From Candidatus Daviesbacteria bacterium RIFCSPHIGHO2_02_FULL_39_12 (GTDB lineage: Bacteria > Patescibacteriota > Microgenomatia > Daviesbacterales > UBA10151): a stretch of DNA of 15,795 nt. Below, in pieces: positions 1-5,969 of the stretch. The notes below the pieces were generated by a model that did not search any database, had not been told where the DNA came from, and saw nothing but the letters and a program-made list of their open reading frames with translations. Position numbers and translations under genes: made by a program. Location of the stretch: positions 1 through 15,795 of the forward strand of contig MFCX01000002.1 of NCBI GenBank assembly GCA_001777055.1, written 5' to 3'. Within the stretch, counting starts at the first letter, position 1. Every line of letters begins with the position of its first letter.

Positions 1-858
1 AGTAACTGTAGCTATTTTACTTTTTTCATCTAACTTAACTTGAATGTCCTTGGCAGGAGACAAAGCTGCAACAATAAATCTTGCCGGATCTTCAGAATAA
101 TTAATAATATCTATTTTTTCCTCTCCCAGTTCGCTCATCACAGCTTGAACCCTGACTCCCTTTTGACCTACCAAGCTACCTACCGGATCCACCCCTTCTT
201 GAGTAGAAATGGCAGCAATTTTAGTTCTGGAACCTGCTTCCCTGGCAATCACTCTAATCTCTACAGAACCCGATTGAATTTCCGGCACTTCTAAAGCAAA
301 TAAAGCCTTAACTAAAGCAGGCTCTGAGCGGGAGACCACCACTTCTGAACCTCTGCCGCCTTCTCTAATTTCTTTTACCAAAAACTTTAGCCTCAAATTT
401 GTATGATAGATTTCAGTGCGGACCTGTTCGGAGGGAAGCAATACTCCTTCTGCTCTGCCTAAATCCACAAAAAAAGTATTCCCTTCTTGCCTTTGAATAT
501 TGCCGGAAATAACTGTGCCTACTTTGCTCTCGTACTCAGACAAAATTGCTCCTCTTTCTGCCTCATTTAGCTTTTGCATAATCACCTGTTTGGCAATTGA
601 GGCTGCAATCCGGGCAAAACCCGGAGGAGTGATATTTTTTTCACCATCTAAAATCGAAATTTCGCCGGTTACCGGATCTACTTTAGAAGTAAATTCCTCA
701 AAATTCTCAGGGACAGCTTCATTTCTTAGGGTGAGATCCTTCTTGTAGGCAGCTAGGGCTGCTTGACGGATGGCATCTAAAACCACTTCTGTATCTACCC
801 CTTTTTCAGAGGCTATTTGATTTAATGCTGCTGCAAATTCTGTTCGTGCTTGTGCCAT
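1..858 (-). CDS. nusA: Transcription termination/antitermination factor NusA, 3' end beyond window
   Basis: NusA binds RNA polymerase and modulates pausing, hairpin-dependent termination and antitermination. The window holds the first 286 codons; the reading frame is still open at position 1. The N-terminal polymerase-binding domain covers about residues 1-125, followed by an S1 domain (about 130-200). The very conserved SRSRPALVKALFALE and REAGSRTKIA stretches and the VDPVGSLVGQKGVRVQ start of KH1 then follow. The ATG at 858 fits the family N-terminus (MAQARTEFAAALNQIASEKG). No Shine-Dalgarno precedes it; instead a hairpin plus T-tract ends 7 nt upstream. The gene lies downstream of dnaJ on the same strand, which is not the classical rimP-nusA-infB order, although what follows nusA is outside the window. 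Identity is certain. Confidence 0.96.
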   Translation of the reverse strand, partial: MAQARTEFAAALNQIASEKGVDTEVVLDAIRQAALAAYKKDLTLRNEAVPENFEEFTSKVDPVTGEISILDGEKNITPPGFARIAASIAKQVIMQKLNEAERGAILSEYESKVGTVISGNIQRQEGNTFFVDLGRAEGVLLPSEQVRTEIYHTNLRLKFLVKEIREGGRGSEVVVSRSEPALVKALFALEVPEIQSGSVEIRVIAREAGSRTKIAAISTQEGVDPVGSLVGQKGVRVQAVMSELGEEKIDIINYSEDPARFIVAALSPAKDIQVKLDEKSKIATVT

Positions 859-865
859 ATTTTTT

Positions 866-889
866 AAAAAAGGTGGGCTAGCCCACCTT
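866..889 (-). terminator. Intrinsic terminator after dnaJ, inside the nusA leader (possible attenuator)
   Basis: Positions 870-889 are a perfect 20-bp palindrome, AAGGTGGGCTAGCCCACCTT. As minus-strand RNA it folds into an 8-bp stem with a CUAG loop. The 3' arm runs into six T (871-866), the layout of a rho-independent terminator in the minus direction only. It can end dnaK/dnaJ transcripts, but it is also downstream of the predicted nusA promoter and 7 nt before the nusA ATG, so nusA messages must read through it. Confidence 0.85.
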
Positions 890-921
890 CCCAAGTATAC
901 ATTGGAATGTTAACCAGGGAC

Positions 922-950
922 ATTTTACTGCTTTAAAAATTTGAAGTCAA
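922..950 (-). promoter_or_regulatory. Predicted sigma70-type promoter of nusA
   Basis: On the minus strand TTGACT (950-945) and TAAAAT (927-922) are separated by exactly 17 bp, immediately after the dnaJ stop codon. The start site would be near 915, giving a leader of about 57 nt that contains the terminator hairpin. This is the best -35/-10 pair in the gap. Confidence 0.7.
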
Positions 951-957
951 GCTGAAA

Positions 958-1890
958 TTAAAACCAGCTTTTTTTCTTGGAGTTACCTAAATTATATAAT
1001 TCCTCATATAGTTGTCTTTCTTGCTTTGAAGGGTTTTTGGGGACTTCTAGATTAACCCTGACGAAGTGATCGCCATGACCTGTAAAACCTAATCTAGGCG
1101 CACCTTTGTCTTTTAATCTAACCAGCGACCCCGGCTGGGTACCCGGAGGGACTTTGACTTGAACTTTTCCCTGCACTGTATTTACTTCAAATACATCCCC
1201 TAATACCAGCTGGGGGATGGAAATTGTAATTTCTGAGAAAATATCTGCCCCTTCTCTTAAAAATTCTGGATGACGATTAACCTGAAAGACGATATCCAAA
1301 TCCCCAAACCTTATTTTGGTTCCATTATCTACTCCCGCAGGAACTTTAATTTTCATTCTTTTTCTTTCAATTCTGCCTTGGTTTTTTCTGCTCTCAATCT
1401 CAATTTCTTTAGTTACTCCCTTGATCGCTTCATCAAAAGATATGCTCATTTGATAAGTTGGCCTTCTTTTGAAAGCTTGACCAAAGGGTGAACCTGCACC
1501 CCCAAAAATTTGTTCAAATAAATCAAAGGGGTCTTCAAACCCGCCAAAATCAAACTCTACATTAGGATTTCCTCCACCTGAAGACCAGGAATAAGTTTTA
1601 AAACCTCCACCAAATGGATTGCCCCCAGCGCCAAAAGGGGAACCACCTCCAAAACCGGCGGCTCCACGATCAAAAGCGGCGTGACCAAATTGATCATAGG
1701 CTTGCTTTTTTTGCGGGTCAGATAAGGCTTGATAGGCTTCACCTATTTCCTTAAACCTTTCAGCTGCTCCGGAGCTTTTATCTATATCCGGATGATGTTT
1801 TCTGGCCAAACGGCGGTAAGCAGACTTAATATCTGCATCGGTTGCTGATTTATTTATTCCTAATATTTCGTAGTAATCCCTTTTTGCCAT
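958..1890 (-). CDS. dnaJ: DnaJ-family co-chaperone without zinc finger (type B, CbpA-like)
   Basis: This J-domain protein (310 aa) should deliver unfolded clients to DnaK and stimulate its ATPase in the cytoplasm. The J domain is residues 1-70 with the HPD motif at 33-35. A Gly/Phe-rich linker follows (about 72-140), then the two C-terminal substrate-binding beta domains (about 141-305). The four CxxCxGxG zinc-binding repeats of classical DnaJ are absent, so it is a type B protein, shorter than the usual 370-380 aa. It lies after dnaK with a terminator in between. A TAAAAT hexamer sits exactly 6 nt before the ATG, suggesting its own leaderless message. A GAGG about 12 nt upstream is poorly spaced as a ribosome site. 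The family is clear; the symbol follows context, and cbpA would be an alternative. Confidence 0.93.
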   Translation of the reverse strand: MAKRDYYEILGINKSATDADIKSAYRRLARKHHPDIDKSSGAAERFKEIGEAYQALSDPQKKQAYDQFGHAAFDRGAAGFGGGSPFGAGGNPFGGGFKTYSWSSGGGNPNVEFDFGGFEDPFDLFEQIFGGAGSPFGQAFKRRPTYQMSISFDEAIKGVTKEIEIESRKNQGRIERKRMKIKVPAGVDNGTKIRFGDLDIVFQVNRHPEFLREGADIFSEITISIPQLVLGDVFEVNTVQGKVQVKVPPGTQPGSLVRLKDKGAPRLGFTGHGDHFVRVNLEVPKNPSKQERQLYEELYNLGNSKKKSWF

Positions 1891-1896
1891 AAGCGT

Positions 1897-1902
1897 ATTT
1901 TA
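1897..1902 (-). promoter_or_regulatory. -10 element of dnaJ, predicted leaderless start
   Basis: TAAAAT is followed by six bases and then the dnaJ ATG (1890). Since a -10 hexamer normally covers -12 to -7, the A of ATG would be +1. No good -35 is visible, because that region is the terminator hairpin after dnaK. The element lets dnaJ be transcribed despite that terminator. Confidence 0.55.
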
Positions 1903-1915
1903 CCTCATCTAAACT

Positions 1916-1940
1916 AAAAAAGCCTCGGTTGCCCCGAGGC
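1916..1940 (-). terminator. Intrinsic terminator between dnaK and dnaJ
   Basis: GCCTCGG (1922-1928) pairs with CCGAGGC (1934-1940) around a 5-base loop. In the minus direction the stem is followed by six T (1921-1916). It lies 31 bp after the dnaK stop and 26 bp before the dnaJ start. It should end most hrcA-operon transcripts and keep dnaJ expression below dnaK. Confidence 0.85.
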
Positions 1941-1943
1941 AAA

Positions 1944-1978
1944 AAATCTTTAATCTTTAATCTTGAATCTTTAATCTT
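1944..1978 (-). repeat. Heptamer tandem repeat, five units of AAGATTN
   Basis: Read on the minus strand, five consecutive 7-bp units follow without a gap: AAGATTA, AAGATTC, AAGATTA, AAGATTA, AAGATTT. The repeat overlaps the last codons and stop of dnaK and runs towards the terminator. It belongs with the other period-7 arrays at 8962-8996, 11181-11201 and 13923-13957. Confidence 0.85.
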
Positions 1979-3917
1979 TTTTATTTTCTTCTACTACTTC
2001 ACCTTCCACTGCTTCCTCCTTCGCTGAAGCTTCGGAGGACGAGTCCTCAGTTTTTGACTCTTCATCTGGAGTTGCTTGTCTTTCCGTAGCTCCACCAGGA
2101 GCGGAGGAGGAATACATGGCCTGGCCTATTTTTTGAGCAGCCTCTGCCAAACTATCTGCTTTGGACTTAATATCTTCAGTCGACCCGCTCTTTAAAGCCT
2201 CCTTTAACTCATTGGCCTTTTGTTCAACATCAGTTCTAACCTCAGCTGAAACTTTATCCCCTGCATCTTTTAGGGTTCTCTCAGTTGAATAGACTAAACT
2301 ATCCGCTGTATTTCTGACTTCAATTTCTTCCTTTTTCTTTTTATCTTCTTCTGCATGAGCTTCTGCTTCTTTGGTCATCCTCTCCACTTCTTCTTTATTT
2401 AAACCAGTGGAACCGGTAATAGTGATATTTTGCTTTTTGCCGGTGGCTTTATCATGCGCTGTTACATTTAAGATTCCATTGGCGTCAATATCAAAAGTCA
2501 CCTCAATTTGCGGCACGCCCCTTGAGGCCGGAGGAATTCCGTCTAACACAAATTTGCCCAATGATTTATTATCAGCAGCCATCTCTCTTTCACCTTGCAA
2601 AACATTAATTTCTACTGCCGGCTGATTATCTGCAGCTGTTGAGAAAACTTCGGATTTAGAAGTAGGAATAGTGCTGTTTCTGGGGATTAAAGGAGTCCTG
2701 ACTCCTCCCAAAGTTTCTATACCCAAAGTCAAAGGTGTAACATCCAAAAGTAATACATCTTTAACCTCTCCTCCTAAAACTCCACCTTGAATGGCGGCTC
2801 CAACGGCCACCACTTCATCAGGATTAATTCCCTTGTGAGGTTCTTTGCCAAAATATTCCTGCACTGCTTTTTGTACAGATGGCATTCTGGTCATTCCTCC
2901 TACTAAAACTACTTCGTCAACATTTTTGGCTTCAATCCCTGCCTTGCCGGCAGGCAGGTTGGCATCTTTGATACAAGATTTAACCGCATCAAAAGATTTA
3001 TCAATCAATGGCTTAACCATTGCCTCCAGCTTGGCCCGGGATAACTTCATCTCTAAATGCTTGGGACCGGATGAATCCGCTGTAACAAAGGGGATGGAAA
3101 CTTCTGCTTCTTGTGTAGAAGAAAGTTCAATCTTGGCTTTTTCTGCAGCATCTCGGAGTCTTTGTAAAGCTTGTCTGTCAGATTTTAGGTCAATCCCGTT
3201 TTCTTTCTTAAATTCTTCTGCAAAATAATCTAAAATTACTTGGTCAAAATCATCACCACCCAAGTGAGTGTCGCCATTGGTACTTTTAACCTCAAATACT
3301 CCTTCTCCAAGTTCCAAAACGGAAATATCAAAAGTGCCGCCGCCCAAATCATAAACAGCAATGGTATGGGCATGGGCTTTATCCAACCCATATGCCAAAG
3401 CGGCAGCTGTTGGTTCATTGATAATTCTTTGTACATTAAGGCCGGCTATTTCTCCGGCTTGCTTGGTGGCTTGTCTTTGGGCATCGTCAAAATAAGCAGG
3501 CACAGTAATCACTGCCTGAGTTACTTTTTCACCAAGATAACTTTCTGCATCTGATTTAATTTTTTGCAAAATCTGGGCGGAAATTTCCTGGGGAGTATAT
3601 TCATGGCCTTCTACCTCCACCACAGCCATACCTTCGCGGCCTTCTTTAATAGTATAGGGAAGCCATTTAATATCGCGCTGGACTTCCGGGTCTTTAAACT
3701 TTCTACCCATCAGTCTTTTTATAGAAAAAATAGTTTCTTTAGGATTTACAACAGCTTGTCTTTTAGCTACCCTACCCACAATATTTTTAACAGGATTAAC
3801 CACAGAGGGGATAATATTTTCCCCTTCAGCAGAATGGATGACTTTGGGTTTACCACCCTCCATCACGGCCACTGCGCTATTTGTTGTACCTAAATCTATT
3901 CCAATTATTTTTGCCAT
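1971..3917 (-). CDS. dnaK: Molecular chaperone DnaK (Hsp70)
   Basis: This ATP-dependent Hsp70 chaperone (648 aa) works with GrpE and DnaJ. The nucleotide-binding domain starts with IGIDLGTTNSAVAV and contains DLGGGTFD and VVLVGGMTRMP. The substrate-binding domain holds the DVTPLTLGIETLGG linker region and GILNVTAHDKATGK. A helical lid and an acidic tail ending VVEENKKD follow. The start was set at the ATG 3917, which gives the family N-terminus MAKIIGIDLG; an upstream in-frame GTG (3953) would add 12 unrelated residues and overlap grpE. The gap to grpE is 13 nt. Oddities: a 7-residue insertion LPAGKAG near residues 320-327, ahead of VDEVVLVGG and coinciding with a 21-bp palindromic element, and a second palindrome coding part of the tail. 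Confidence 0.98.
   Translation of the reverse strand: MAKIIGIDLGTTNSAVAVMEGGKPKVIHSAEGENIIPSVVNPVKNIVGRVAKRQAVVNPKETIFSIKRLMGRKFKDPEVQRDIKWLPYTIKEGREGMAVVEVEGHEYTPQEISAQILQKIKSDAESYLGEKVTQAVITVPAYFDDAQRQATKQAGEIAGLNVQRIINEPTAAALAYGLDKAHAHTIAVYDLGGGTFDISVLELGEGVFEVKSTNGDTHLGGDDFDQVILDYFAEEFKKENGIDLKSDRQALQRLRDAAEKAKIELSSTQEAEVSIPFVTADSSGPKHLEMKLSRAKLEAMVKPLIDKSFDAVKSCIKDANLPAGKAGIEAKNVDEVVLVGGMTRMPSVQKAVQEYFGKEPHKGINPDEVVAVGAAIQGGVLGGEVKDVLLLDVTPLTLGIETLGGVRTPLIPRNSTIPTSKSEVFSTAADNQPAVEINVLQGEREMAADNKSLGKFVLDGIPPASRGVPQIEVTFDIDANGILNVTAHDKATGKKQNITITGSTGLNKEEVERMTKEAEAHAEEDKKKKEEIEVRNTADSLVYSTERTLKDAGDKVSAEVRTDVEQKANELKEALKSGSTEDIKSKADSLAEAAQKIGQAMYSSSAPGGATERQATPDEESKTEDSSSEASAKEEAVEGEVVEENKKD
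2014..2039. repeat. Palindromic element inside the dnaK tail
   Basis: TCCTCC (2014-2019) and GGAGGA (2034-2039) are inverted around a 14-base centre that contains GAAGCTTC. GAGGAC/GTCCTC (2035-2040 and 2043-2048) forms an adjacent second palindrome. It encodes part of the variable Ser/Glu-rich tail (SSEASAKEE). It resembles small palindromic repeats seen in other CPR genomes, but that comparison is from memory. Confidence 0.5.
2938..2958. repeat. 21-bp palindromic element inserted in frame in dnaK
   Basis: CCTGCCT (2938-2944) and AGGCAGG (2952-2958) form a perfect 7-bp stem with loop TGCCGGC. The element is 21 bp and corresponds to the extra seven residues seen when DnaK is compared with the usual spacing between KDA and DEVVLVGG. 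Its local GC is much higher than that of the surrounding gene. Confidence 0.7.
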
Positions 3918-3930
3918 ATTATTCTTTCTG

Positions 3931-4452
3931 TCATTCTGATTGGGTTTCTCCACCGGGCAAATTTTCCGTTTCCTCCATTGCAGGAGGATTTTTCCTACCT
4001 ACTACCACATGGGCCGGCCTTAACACTTTTCCATTTAACCTATATCCACGTCTTACTACCCTTAAAATTATATTATCATCACCTTCCTGTATGTCAACTG
4101 CCTCATGTAAGCCAGGATCAAATTGACCATCTGTGGCAATCTCACTCAATCCTTCAGACTGCAAAACACCTTTAAATTCTTTAACAGCCAGCTCCACTCC
4201 CTGAAACCAGCCCTTCGACTCGTTTTGCTCGCTCAGGGTAGGTCGACCATGGTCGACCACCTGCTCCAAATGATCCAAAACCGGCAGCAGCTTAACCAGT
4301 AGTTCACCTGTGCCCCACTTAGTTAGTTCTGACCTGCCTTCAGCCACTCTTTTCTCCAAATTATGATAATCAGCCACAGCTCTCTTCAACTGATTCTCGA
4401 GATCAGATATCCGTTGTTCTAATTCTTGTACTTTATCTGTTTTTTTAGCCAT
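3931..4452 (-). CDS. grpE: Nucleotide exchange factor GrpE
   Basis: GrpE (173 aa) releases ADP from DnaK. An N-terminal charged coiled coil (about residues 1-45) is followed by the dimerising helices with ELLVKLLPVLDHLEQV. The C-terminal beta wing holds FDPGLHEAV and the RRGYRLNGKVLRPAHVVV signature. The start is the ATG at 4452, 2 nt after the hrcA stop; a GGGAGGGTG ribosome site overlaps the end of hrcA, so translation is probably coupled. The loop between the two long helices (DHGRPTLSEQNESKG) is unusual and is encoded by two adjacent palindromic elements (4211-4258). Confidence 0.96.
   Translation of the reverse strand: MAKKTDKVQELEQRISDLENQLKRAVADYHNLEKRVAEGRSELTKWGTGELLVKLLPVLDHLEQVVDHGRPTLSEQNESKGWFQGVELAVKEFKGVLQSEGLSEIATDGQFDPGLHEAVDIQEGDDNIILRVVRRGYRLNGKVLRPAHVVVGRKNPPAMEETENLPGGETQSE
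4211..4258. repeat. Two adjacent palindromic elements within grpE
   Basis: Positions 4211-4238 start CCCTTCGACTCG and end GCTCGCTCAGGG, an imperfect palindrome resembling REP-like repeats that, from memory, are widespread in environmental bacteria. Two bases later 4241-4258 is a perfect 18-bp palindrome, GGTCGACCATGGTCGACC. Together they encode the non-conserved helix-connecting loop of GrpE (VDHGRPTLSEQNESKG). Confidence 0.7.
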
Positions 4453-4454
4453 AC

Positions 4455-5183
4455 TTACACCCTCCCTACTTGCTGTATCAAGTCTCTCACATATTTAACA
4501 TAAGGCAACACTAAAGAAAAATTCATCCTGGCAGGGCCTATTACCCCAACTATCCCGTCTTTGGCAGGGTCTAATTCAAACTTAGTAAAAACAAATCCTA
4601 TCGGACGTAAGTTCTCAAACTCCAAATCTTCACCAAATAATATATGAACCGGATCAGAACCATGCGCCCTGCCAATCAAATCCTGTAATCTCGGAAACTC
4701 ATCAAATAAACTCAATACGAACCTGGCTACATCAATATCATAAAATTCAGGCCAGTCCAAAATATTGGCTGCACCGGCATAGAAAACTTGTCCATCGTTA
4801 TCTACTGCCAAACCCAACATGTCACATTGTTTAGCCAAAGCTTTAACTGCCTCTTTAAGTACTCTTTCCTGTCTATGGCGTTCCTGCCAAAGTTGCTCTT
4901 TAATGGAAACTTCAGCTGTGACAGGCAGCTGTTTTTCCTGCATTAACTCCGCCACATATAGTTTAAAACCCATGGAAGTCGGTACTCTACCGGCAGAAGT
5001 ATGGGGCTGGCGTAAAAACCCGGCATCTGTTAACTTCCCCATTTCAATCCTGATAGTAGCAGGGGAGACTCCTAAATCATACTTTCTCTCAATAACCTCA
5101 GAGCCAACCGGCTCTGCCGACTCAATATATTCTTCAATAATCGCTTTCAAAAGCGCCTTCTGTCTGTCAGTCAAATCAGTCAT
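4455..5183 (-). CDS. hrcA: Heat-inducible transcription repressor HrcA (short form)
   Basis: HrcA represses chaperone operons by binding CIRCE. The winged-helix DNA-binding domain is residues 1-75 (LTDRQKALLKAIIEEYIESAEPVGS, then VSPATIRIEMGKLTDAGFLRQPHTSAGRVPT), followed by a GAF-like effector domain. The C-terminus GVIGPARMNFSLVLPYVKYV matches the family. It has 242 aa against about 340 in Bacillus. Both ends are intact, so the shortening is internal, probably the inserted dimerisation region. The start is the ATG at 5183: an upstream in-frame GTG (5198) lies inside CIRCE and before the predicted +1 (about 5193). It is the first gene of hrcA-grpE-dnaK-dnaJ, and no Shine-Dalgarno is visible. 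Confidence 0.94.
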   Translation of the reverse strand: MTDLTDRQKALLKAIIEEYIESAEPVGSEVIERKYDLGVSPATIRIEMGKLTDAGFLRQPHTSAGRVPTSMGFKLYVAELMQEKQLPVTAEVSIKEQLWQERHRQERVLKEAVKALAKQCDMLGLAVDNDGQVFYAGAANILDWPEFYDIDVARFVLSLFDEFPRLQDLIGRAHGSDPVHILFGEDLEFENLRPIGFVFTKFELDPAKDGIVGVIGPARMNFSLVLPYVKYVRDLIQQVGRV

Positions 5184-5191
5184 AGGAAAAA

Positions 5192-5218
5192 CTAGCACTA
5201 ATTTACCATGACTGCTAA
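5192..5218. promoter_or_regulatory. CIRCE operator (HrcA binding site)
   Basis: CTAGCACTA, nine bases, then GACTGCTAA. Compared with the CIRCE consensus TTAGCACTC-N9-GAGTGCTAA, 15 of 18 arm positions match and the spacer is exactly nine. It covers the -10 and start-site region of the hrcA promoter, as expected for autorepression by HrcA. Confidence 0.93.
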
Positions 5219-5229
5219 CTATTTGTCAA
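5200..5229 (-). promoter_or_regulatory. Promoter of the hrcA-grpE-dnaK operon
   Basis: A perfect TTGACA (5229-5224) lies 18 bp before TAAATT (5205-5200) on the minus strand. The -10 falls in the CIRCE spacer. The predicted start near 5193 leaves a leader of about 10 nt to the hrcA ATG. Confidence 0.7.
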
Positions 5230-5231
5230 GA

Positions 5232-5260
5232 GTGAAACTTTTCTATTGAATTTGTAGTAT
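5232..5260 (+). promoter_or_regulatory. Probable promoter of the NAD kinase-like gene
   Basis: GTGAAA (5232-5237), 17 bp, TAGTAT (5255-5260). The start site would be near 5267, leaving only about 4 nt before the ATG at 5271, with no ribosome binding site. The -35 is back to back with that of the divergent hrcA promoter (5224-5229). Confidence 0.45.
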
Positions 5261-5270
5261 CATTCCTTAT

Positions 5271-5969
5271 ATGAAGGTGTTGCTTTTTGGTAAAAATGCC
5301 AGTAGTTTAGAGGGTCTAGTTAAATCTTCAGGGCTTGAGGTAGTTGATCATAATCCTGATCTAATCTTCAGTTTCGGCGGCGATGGCACTCTTTTGTCTG
5401 CTGAAAAAGAATATCCAGGGATTCCTAAGCTACCTATGAGGAATAGCCAGATTTGTAAAAAGTGTTTGGAGCATGAAGATCAAACTGTGTTGAAAAATTT
5501 AGTTGAGGGCAAACTACATCTTAAAGAGTACAAAAAACTCCAGACAACTGTTTTATACAAAACTATTTTTGCCTTAAATGATTTTGTCATCCGCAACATC
5601 GAACCAATCCATGCCATTAGATTCACAATATCAGAAATCAAGCTGTATATAGGAGACGGTGTTGCAATAGCCACTCCCTTTGGTTCTACTGGTTATTTTA
5701 AAAGTATTACCAAAAAAACATTTGACAAAGGTTTTGGATTAGCCTTCAATAACACAACCGAGCAAGCAAATCCTCTCTATCTAGAAGAAAATGATCAAAT
5801 AGCATTTATGCTGGTTAGAGGACAAGCCACGCTTTCTTTTGATAATAGTCCAGATATTTTTACCATTGATGAAGGATCAGCATTAAATTTTAAATTGTCT
5901 AACCAAACAGCCAAAATTTATGAAGCCCAAAGTCTGAGATGCCCCAACTGCCAAGTCACAAGAGGCTAA
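5271..5969 (+). CDS. NAD kinase-like protein with two CxxC pairs
   Basis: This is a likely NAD kinase (ATP- or polyphosphate-dependent phosphorylation of NAD to NADP), 232 aa. The family landmarks are GGDGT (residues 36-40), ALNDFVI (101-107, the NE/ND motif that contacts NAD) and TPFGSTGY (135-142). It is shorter than usual (about 290 aa) and the N-terminal Rossmann part is reduced. Unusual are C62-x2-C65 and C224-x2-C227, the latter near the very C-terminus; together they could form a four-cysteine metal site. The start is the ATG at 5271, with a weak promoter and almost no leader. The gene is divergent from hrcA, and its stop overlaps the stop of ldcA (convergent, 4 nt). The fold is confident; the exact substrate is inferred. 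Confidence 0.85.
   Translation: MKVLLFGKNASSLEGLVKSSGLEVVDHNPDLIFSFGGDGTLLSAEKEYPGIPKLPMRNSQICKKCLEHEDQTVLKNLVEGKLHLKEYKKLQTTVLYKTIFALNDFVIRNIEPIHAIRFTISEIKLYIGDGVAIATPFGSTGYFKSITKKTFDKGFGLAFNNTTEQANPLYLEENDQIAFMLVRGQATLSFDNSPDIFTIDEGSALNFKLSNQTAKIYEAQSLRCPNCQVTRG

Noticed and set aside
2845..3554. Long plus-strand open frames opposite dnaK (up to 127 codons)
   Set aside because: They are antisense to a highly conserved gene, have no family resemblance and no ribosome site.
3918..3953. Upstream in-frame GTG start for dnaK (12 extra residues)
   Set aside because: It overlaps grpE, the extra residues match no DnaK, and the ATG at 3917 gives the standard N-terminus.
5184..5198. GTG start for hrcA at 5198
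   Set aside because: It is inside CIRCE and upstream of the predicted transcription start near 5193, so it would not be in the message.
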